Below the pieces are notes generated by a model. It saw only the letters and a list, made by a program, of their open reading frames with translations, was not told the DNA's origin and did no database searches. From NCBI GenBank assembly GCA_903813345.2, contig CAIIXF020000005.1:15443375-15507374 (forward strand): a DNA stretch of 64,000 nucleotides. Direction: 5' to 3'. The stretch comes from Owenia fusiformis. Lineage: Eukaryota; Annelida; Polychaeta; Sabellida; Oweniidae. Each line of letters begins with the position of its first letter. The first letter of the stretch is position 1. Made by a program: the position numbers and the translations under genes. This document shows, piece after piece, positions 56,508 through 64,000 of this stretch.

Positions 56508-56607
56508 CACTTCTTTTTTGAATTTCTCCAAGAGTGAACCATCCATTTCATGAGAAGCAGCTTCGACAGCATCTCTGGGAATGCATTTTAATAGCCTTGT
56601 ACAATTG
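56508..56607 (-). CDS. candidate exon, N-terminal half of a SAM-like domain
   Basis: The frame reads CTRLLKCIPRDAVEAA and SHEMDGSLLEKFKKEV and ends at a good donor GTGAGT (phase 0). The (M/I)DG-x-LL pattern after a short helix is typical of SAM domains. The acceptor is uncertain (near 56596 or further up). It does not join in phase to the 52246-52322 exon, so its gene is unknown. Confidence 0.4.
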
Positions 56608-57909
56608 AAAGTTGAAGTAGTGTCCCTTTATTTTGAATACAATAAAATATTAATTACTTTTCAAATTTAAAAGCTCGCCGTGCTGATCAAGCTGTTGTTA
56701 AAAATCCTCGAGCTTATTGTGATATCAATTGCTTTTATTTGCTTTTTGTAGAATAATGTCACCCAATTGAAAGTCCACCTGAGATGACCGACCTGTACAG
56801 TCAGCTGTTCACTGTGTAATCAATTGCCGCACGTCGGCGCATTTACTTTATAATGGGGAGCGATCATATATAGACAACGGATACCTTGCTACAACTCTGC
56901 CCTCTATACAACAATCATATCTTAATATCACTTAGCAATTTGCATTGTGATTCAGTAATATTTATACAAAGTGTTTAAAATGATCCGACGATATCTTTAT
57001 CCAAATTAATAATAAACAGATAATTGGCCAATTTTATTTTTTTGTTTTCACAGTCACTGTCAGAAACTGCCCAGGGGGTGCCGGCTTGACACCGGACTGG
57101 TGCCGAAATGTTGACTATAGCGCAACGATCCAGTCAATTATGTCGTTTTCATGTCTGAGTAGGTGGATTAATTACCAGATATATTGTCTAACACCTTAGA
57201 TCATGTTTTAAGCTCATTTACAAAAAATGATGGTGAGCACAAACTGCAATCTGATTCAACAGTTTGAGATGGAAAATCAACGTGGGAAGTCAAAGAAAGA
57301 AATCTTCAAACAGCACCCGAATATCGGGCTCCAACCCCGGCTCCAACCGACTGCATCGAGGCATTACCATCGTGAAGTCATGGGCAACTAGACAGCTGCA
57401 ACTGAAAGAAAACAAACGTCGGTATTCTGGGCAGATTGGGGGTTGTCATAACCTTGGCGATTCAGTATTTCAATTTATACCATGGCAACCCCCCCCCCCC
57501 CCGGCTACGGGTCTGGCAAGTGATAAATCATATATTTGGAACAGGGACGATATCAGGGATGATATCGGGTTTAGAGGGATGATATTGATATCATCCCGGG
57601 TAAATTCAAAAACTTTATTCGAAATTTTTCATTTTTTCAAAAAATAATTTATGCTCTTGACCATGAATACTGCGTTCTTGACCATGGTCACTGCGTTCCT
57701 TCGGGAAATATTGATATCATCCTTGTGATATCCCCCATATCAGATCCCTCCTGGTGAATAACTACTTTTTATCGTGTCGCCATATCATTCTTATCACTTT
57801 CATTTACCCGTCCTTGTGTTTGAAACTGCCATCTTTACAATGGCAAGTTTGTTATAACTCACTAATGTGCACTTTTATTCGTAAATTCTTGATAAATATA
57901 GGTTAATTA

Positions 57910-58035
57910 CTGGGAGGGATTGAATATAGGTTTTATTCCGAGGGACAATATGATATTGACCGAAGGGTAAAATGATATTTTCCGAGGAATAAAACCCATA
58001 TTCAATCCCGACCAGAAATATCCTATTAATTCCAT
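57910..58035. repeat. palindromic repeat
   Basis: GGGATTGAATATAGGTTTTA with TTCCGAGGGA at the left is matched inverted by TCCGAGGAATAAAACC and CATATTCAATCCC at the right. Around it (57500-58260) are many GATATC/GATGATATC and TACGATTTT phrases and C- or G-runs, but no gene. Confidence 0.65.
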
Positions 58036-58619
58036 AATAAATTCCTCTAAAATGTTACATTTGGATAATGCAAACATTTTATTAATACATGCACATTGTT
58101 TGGAAAAAAATTAATAAAATAACCGGGAAACCAAAAATATGTTGATACGTACCCATACGATTATTCCCGGTGATAATACGATTTTTCATGTAATACGCTC
58201 CAATACGATTTTTTCCCGGGGACAATATACGATTTTTATTCCTTCATATTTCCCTAGTTTAACTAGACTCTGCACACAGGGTATAGTATTATGGAATAAA
58301 TCATGACATATTCACCAATCTGTTAAATACTCTCTTAATGGGTGATAATTGATTTCGGTCTATTTATTTATTGAATTTTGTTTTGTTTGTTTATTTGTCT
58401 AACGGAATGGTTGGTTTCGAAATGATACAGCTAAACCAGGATGTTAATATTTTGCTATGTGTCGTGTCGTACGTGTGTTTCTGTAGGGGGGGGGGGGGGT
58501 TAAGAATCATAAGAGGTAAAATTATAAGCACTTTATGTGAATTTAATATTTAGTGCATAAGCCTACCCTTGACTATATAGCTAAAGTGGCCTAACCATTC
58601 CATTGTCCATTGGAATAGA

Positions 58620-58970
58620 GAATGGCCACCCCCTCACTGTGCATAGGCGTACCCAAGGGGTGGGGGGGTGCGATGGGTGCGATCACATTGACCAATAAAG
58701 ATAAAACCATGACTCGGATTTTTTTATGGAAGATCCTAGCCCAATTCTGAAGGAAGTTGCATCAATTTTTGTAAAATTCAAAATAAATCTGATTTTTGGC
58801 TTGTTTATGCCACAATGCCACCCCCTGACTGTCTGTAAACCGATTTTTTGGCGATCGCATGCACCCCCCCCCCCTGACTGAAAGCTGGCTACGCATAACC
58901 CAGCCCCGCCTAGCTTGCGGCGTTACGCACCATCGACGCGTGTGGGTGACTATATAGGCGGCACAACCCA
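58620..58970. repeat. C/G-run-rich repeat of the GGCTACGC type
   Basis: GGCGTACCCAAGGGGTGGGG at the left and GCTGGCTACGCATAACC at the right bound a segment sharing GCATCAATTTTTGTAAAATTC with the Mutator-like element at 23685-24406. The 58762-58971 open frame is not convincing. 58036-58619 shows no gene. Confidence 0.4.
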
Positions 58971-59329
58971 TCCTTACGCAAAGCCCCCACGCCTTATCCC
59001 TCCTCTTGTGAAATCCTTCGGACGGACTTCGTCATCTGTGTACTTGTAATATAATCATAAATGTCTAGCTCCCCGGTATCCCAAGTAATAAGGATCCCAA
59101 TTTACAGAGAAAACATACCGAGATGAAAATACTACCCCCTTTAATAGACAAGTTCCATGATTTATATGTCTCTGTTTGCACAGACAATACAATGTTTATT
59201 GTATTTCTAAAGTTCGCCAAATAATATCAGTCTAAAATATTCTCTATTAAAGTTTCGCATAGCTAAAGCATATACGCCAATCCATAAAATGATAACAACA
59301 AACAACAAACAGGTGCTGCCCTCTTTATA

Positions 59330-60107
59330 TAGAGGGCATTATGACCGCGCTTCGTACAGTGAAGAAGGCTGGTCTAAAATGCTTCGATTTGATTGGTTAG
59401 CTTCTTAATCAACAACGTGAATGCCGACTAAGTAAACAGGTAAAATACTCTCTTTTTTACTCGTTAATGTACAAATGTAGGAATGGGGAAACCTGATTAT
59501 CATATGAGATGTCATTCATGAATATCCATTGCACATTTTAGGCTATTTTATTTTGAAAATAATGATTTTTAAAGCGTTGAATTTTGTTGATTTATTCCTT
59601 CTCAATTTTACATTTTTACAACGTTGTTTGGAAGCCGAGACACAAATCATCGGAAGGTTATTTTGTTTTCTGCTTTATAAGTCATCGGTGCACCAAAGGT
59701 GGGGGAGTCACGCTGGCGGATCCAAAAAATAGCAAGGGGGTCACATTTCAATTCAGGAAAAAAATCCCGGGAAAAAAATGTTGGGCCCATGGCCGGCTCC
59801 CGCCAGGGGGCACTGATCAACTTTTAGTACAGGTTGATGCCAGATTCAAAATATCTGGATTTTTGTGTCTATAGCACTTTATTTCTACTTTTGAAATCCA
59901 ACATGAGCTTCGATTGAATCCCGGGGATTGAATGCTCCTAAGACCGGAATACGATTGCAATGAGATAATCAAAAGACGAGAAGGTTTACATTTGTGTGTG
60001 TTTATAAACTCGAAAAATGTAACCTTTGTATCCTCTCTCCAGAAAAACCATCGTCAAAAGTAGTATTAAAAACAGACCCACATCTTATCATACATCATTT
60101 TCTTCAG
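59330..60107 (+). promoter_or_regulatory. probable AASS promoter, 5' UTR exon and first intron
   Basis: A donor-like site (AACAGGTAAAAT) near 59439 could end a non-coding first exon, and TTTTCTTCAG ends at 60107 just before the start codon. 59690-59830 holds G/C-run repeat sequence. This is inferred from splice signals only. Confidence 0.3.
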
Positions 60108-60110
60108 ATT

Positions 60111-63100
60111 ATGTTGCGAGCACATTCCCGAGCATTTGTCAAGCCAACATTACAATACTCAAGATGGCAGCTGTCACGTCTTATATCCAGCGAACGAAGT
60201 TCCAGCGCTGGTGTGCCAGGAGTTATGGCGATTCGAAGGGAGGATAATTCAGTATGGGAGAGGCGAGCCCCACTAGCTCCAAAACATGTCAGAAAGTTAG
60301 TCCGTAGTGGAGTAAAAGTTCTAGTCCAGCCCTCTAACAGGAGAGCCTACCCAATGAAGGTACGATCATATATCTGGCAGCTTTAGTGATCTTCTCTATT
60401 GAACCAAAAGGGTGCTGTACCCACTTATTTTGAAAGTAGGCTTGTACCAACTTAGCACTTTCAACCTCATCTGCACCAAAATTATGAAAAATATTATGAG
60501 CATGTTTTGGAGAAATTTAATAAGATATATATCTAGTCCCTGGTGGTATTTTTGCTGTGAACATATCGGTCACTGAATTAATCAATAAGATGTTGAAAAG
60601 GTTGGAGATAATTCATTATGTGAGCAGATTGAGGACAGTTCTCATGGAAATTTCTCCATGGACTAACATTGGCGTAGCGCCCGGTACGCTGGGTACGCAC
60701 AGGCGTACCAGATGGTTGCAAATTCGCTCCAAATACAACCAAATTTCAAAGTTTTCCCCAGACCCCCCTAAATGACTAAGGATTGGAGGGATAAACCGTT
60801 TATTCAACACCTTCCGGTACATAATTGCTGAGACATAACACTGTTTACTGAGGAGTGCAGAACTCTTAAAACTTGACATGTTGACATTGAAGACATTGAC
60901 GTGTTGACTGAATGTCTGATTATACGTCTTTTCTATTTTTACTATGACTTTGTAATCTCCATAAAACACAACCATTCTCTCGTATGCCCTTATGCAGCCT
61001 TTGGCAAACAAATAATGTAAGTTTATTGCAGCTCCTTTAAATGACATGCATACTCATACAATGAAAGCTGAATATACTTTTAACATTAAATCACAAATGA
61101 TTATACAGTAAAACCTGTCTAATTCCGAAACCCATTAGGACTGGCTTAAAGTGTTTGGATTAAAAGGTGTTCACATTTCAAGTTTTTTGCATTTGCGAGA
61201 TTGTTGATTTTGAAGATCTGGACACATTCTCATATATTTAATATTTATAGTTCCAATGACCACATAGCTTTATATGGCATTCCAAAAGTATGAAAATCTG
61301 ATTCAAATGAATTTATTAGTCAAGCTAGAATAGACATTCAATGTTCTTCTAAATATTTTGATATAATAAATCAGTGATTTAAAAAATTCTTTGAGCAGTT
61401 TTGTATGAAACATGTTATATTTTATGAAAAGTTAAGATTAAAAGATTAAAATTAAGATTAGGCAGGTTCATTTTTCAAATATATGTTCACTGTTCAAATT
61501 GGGAGCTGTTCACATTTCAAGGTTCTTTTTACATGGGAGTCAATGGGAGGAAATGGGATCAGAAAAAACTGTTTAGATTTGGACTAGCAAGGTGTTTTCA
61601 CATATTTTACCGTAATTAATGTTGACTCGAGGTTATGATACCCTAACAAGAGATATCAGCTGCCTGGCGTATCAATATAACTATAAGGAGGAAACATAAA
61701 AAAGCATATTCCTATTTACGCAATGCTCTTTTTCAATATGGTGAATTTTCCACAGCTTAGTTTAACAAGAGATTCCACAAAAAGCAGAGATCTATAAAAA
61801 TAGGTTGGCAAAATTAGATATTGTTAGAACAATTTTCACTATTTAGGTTGAAAAGATCTTTTGGAATTACTTTCTGGAAATATTTTGTGTAAATTTTGTT
61901 CAGGCAGTTACCTTACCTGCCTTATAGCTCCATCTATGTTGTTACAGTTTCTGTGTCCGATATTCAGTGTTCACTTTTGTTTAGACATCTGTAACAAACA
62001 TAAGAATAATATTCATAAAAAATTAAGATTTTTAGAGCAAACGATGCAAAACTTTTGGATCAACTCTTGTATGTACACATTTGTGATTGGAACCAGGTAG
62101 TTACCTGTGTTCACATTGTCAATGTTTTGTTTGTTTGTGTCATTTACTTTCTTTATACTTATTTAGTCATATTCCGACATTGGGGCAGTCATCCAGGAAG
62201 ATATATCTGAAGCCTCCGTGGTAGTGGGTGTGAAACAAGTACCCATAGACCTCCTGCTACCCGACCGCACGTATGTCTTCTTCTCACATACAATCAAGGC
62301 TCAAGAGTCAAATATGTCCATGTTGGATGCTGTTCTTGAAAAGGTAAGTTAACTGAACTCATAATAATGCATATAAGCTCCCGGTTCCAGTATTCTGGCA
62401 GTATTAGTCGCTACTCAGCAAGGTTGTGATCTGTCTCGGTTGACAAACCATTTTGGATACATCTCACATAGACATCTCATATAGACAGATATGATTTTAA
62501 CACCATTACCAAGACTTGTGTTGTTATCCATTGTATATCCCGAATGTACATAGTTTGTAACCATACGATATAGTTGATATACACCTTGAAAAAATCAAAA
62601 AGATTGAATGGTGTTTATTTCTTCCCCTGGTATAACCATAAACCGACAATAAAAAATATATTATAATTTTTTATATATTATGATTTTTTATTAAGTTTGG
62701 TACTTTTTGTTGCAGAATATTCGTCTGATTGACTATGAAAAAATGTGCGATGAATCTGGTCAGAGAACTGTGGCATTTGGGAAATATGCGGGCGTAGCAG
62801 GAATGATTAACATTTTACATGGCTTAGGTTTGAGACTATTGGCTCTTGGACATCACACACCCTTTATGGTACGTTAAATCGGTTGTTTCTGGAGAAGTAA
62901 CTTTGTTAAGATGAGAACTATAGGATTATCAAATGTTAAGCTAAATTTTTGTTGTAGATATTTGAAACTCATTTATTTTGTAGAAATTATGAGACAAGAT
63001 ATGGATTTATAAATTGTACTATTCTTCTATGCATTTAAAGACTTGTATTTTTGCCTCAATATGTGAGGCAAAAAAAGTTGGGCAAAGGAGTTGGGTAAAC

Positions 63101-64000
63101 TAGCAACAGAGAGTGCCCCAATTGAAGTGTGAAAAAACTTTTTTTAAGAATAGGAGAAAAAAACATCAGAAATGCATAGATTGAAGTCTATTTTTTTGGG
63201 TAGTATTTTTTAAAAAATTTAGAAAAAATTGTTACGGTGTCTGGAGACCTTCAAAGAGGGTGGGGGCCAGAAGGAAAAAAATTCACATATTTTACAACCC
63301 TCTTGATGAATTCCAATGTACTCAGCTATGAATGAATGTTTTTGATTTATCTGTCCAGGATTATGTAAATATATATTTATTTGATCCATACATACAATTG
63401 ATTTAAACAATATGTACAGTTTAGAGGTAAGTAAAGCTTTGAAAGGACATTTCATGCTGAGTCTGGGTGACATTTTTATTCACTGGAGGTAGAAATCCTT
63501 TGAGTGTTTTCACATAGAGCATAACAAGTCTCCACTCTAATAAGTGCTTCTTTAGTTACATAAATGTTATATTGTTGCATACAAAGAATAATTTTGATGG
63601 AGACTTATTATGCTCGATGTGAATTTTAGAACTTTATAGAAAATTTTGCCTGCCATTTTTGTTGATTATTCAAAATGGCCAAATGCTATTCATGCTGCAT
63701 ATGTAGGAAGCAGGTAAATTCTCCTAGAAAACGGAGAAAGGTTACAGAAGATTTAGCTTCACAAGTCAAGACTATTGCAACTAATAATAGAAGTGATATT
63801 GAGGTAATATAAGCTTGATTTGGGAGGAGATTGTTGTGATATTAGGTTGATATCAGAACTTATATTTTTTGATATTGCTTATGTAATGGCAATATGTTGG
63901 TAATTGGGCAGATATAAAGTTAATATTGGATTGATATTTGTCAGAAATTGCTATCGAATTGGGCTTATATTTGGGTGATATTGCTATAATATTGGGCTAA
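60111..64000 (+). CDS. AASS: alpha-aminoadipic semialdehyde synthase (LKR/SDH), 5' part
   Basis: Three coding exons are visible: 60111-60359, 62167-62343 and 62716-62868, in phase; the gene continues past the window. Family knowledge: the bifunctional mitochondrial enzyme joins lysine and 2-oxoglutarate to saccharopine and then splits it. Seen: an Arg/Ser-rich, acid-poor N-terminus typical of a mitochondrial targeting peptide, then landmarks of the lysine-ketoglutarate reductase domain: [80 protein letters not shown] and [10 protein letters not shown]. These match the human enzyme's N-terminus. The start at 60111 follows an acceptor; an upstream in-frame ATG at 59994 is less likely. The saccharopine dehydrogenase half is not in the window. 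Confidence 0.93.
61105..61613. mobile_element. TIR element, ACAGTAAAACCTG family
   Basis: Starts ACAGTAAAACCTGTCTAA and ends near ATATTTTACCGT. The interior includes GTTCACATTTCAAG twice in the same sense (near 61162 and 61509). It lies in AASS intron 1. No ORF. Confidence 0.5.
63507..63626. repeat. foldback repeat in AASS intron
   Basis: TTCACATAGAGCATAACAAG with TCTCCA at the left is matched inverted by TGGAGACTTATTATGCTC and GATGTGAA at the right. Confidence 0.65.
63675..63812 (+). CDS. small Cys-rich ORF or first exon with an NLS-like motif
   Basis: ATG in good context (TTCAAAATGG) opens a 45-codon frame: [14 protein letters not shown], then [12 protein letters not shown], then a polar tail. 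CxxCCxC could bind zinc and PRKRRKV resembles a classical nuclear localisation signal. It can be read to a stop at 63812 or spliced at GTAATA after codon 43. It lies in the same sense inside an AASS intron, just after a foldback repeat, so it may come from a mobile element. Family not recognised. Confidence 0.35.
   Translation: MAKCYSCCICRKQVNSPRKRRKVTEDLASQVKTIATNNRSDIEVI
63815..64000 (+). repeat. degenerate tandem repeat running off the edge
   Basis: Variants of TTGGGCTGATATT and TGATATTGCTATAATATTGG recur every 25-35 bases. The array continues beyond the window. Confidence 0.5.

Noticed and set aside
57264-57647. 127-codon ORF with a proline run
   Set aside because: The proline run is a poly-C tract and the rest has no domain or splice support.

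Overview
The window is AT-rich nuclear DNA from an animal. Genes are split by GT-AG introns of 50 bp to 12 kb, orthologues of human genes are recognisable, and small DNA transposons and foldback repeats are very dense. I saw no prokaryotic operons, rRNA, CRISPR or convincing tRNA. The repeat style (many MITEs, G-run-rich inserts, Mutator-like, hAT and piggyBac-like elements) and the gene set suggest an invertebrate, most likely a marine one such as a mollusc or other lophotrochozoan. The phylum cannot be fixed from sequence reading alone.

Layout. 1-4.92 kb is a nest of transposons: a TIR-bounded element holding another insertion, a 146-bp tandem array and a piggyBac-type MITE. A small candidate first exon on the minus strand follows (5.26-5.35 kb), then a large inverted repeat with a strong hairpin (5.46-6.15 kb). 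A complete five-exon Rab GTPase of the Rab29/Rab32/Rab38 group lies on the minus strand (7.51-11.39 kb). About 1 kb away, head to head, starts ZNF277 on the plus strand. It has 13 coding exons (12.435-35.041 kb) that add up to 450 codons. Its 12.6-kb first intron is packed with a palindromic foldback structure whose arms are about 90-bp tandem units, plus Mutator-like, TTAA-type and hAT insertions and a decayed second copy of exon 1. An iduronate-2-sulfatase gene on the opposite strand is nested in ZNF277 intron 11 and carries a single-base frameshift.

36-42 kb has no gene I can support. It holds two TIR elements and a 26-bp minisatellite. 42.18-52.32 kb carries a three-exon minus-strand gene for a long, mostly disordered, tyrosine-rich protein that looks like a signalling scaffold; I do not recognise its family. 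52.3-59.3 kb holds only fragments: a SAM-like exon, orphan ORFs and repeats. From 60.1 kb the plus strand carries the first three coding exons of AASS, the mitochondrial lysine-catabolism enzyme, and the gene runs off the right edge.

The genes do not form one pathway. They are ordinary housekeeping loci (vesicle traffic, zinc-finger protein, lysosomal sulfatase, lysine degradation) in a repeat-invaded landscape. The most unusual part is ZNF277 intron 1, where exon 1 and its flank have been copied in direct and inverted orientation around a large palindrome.
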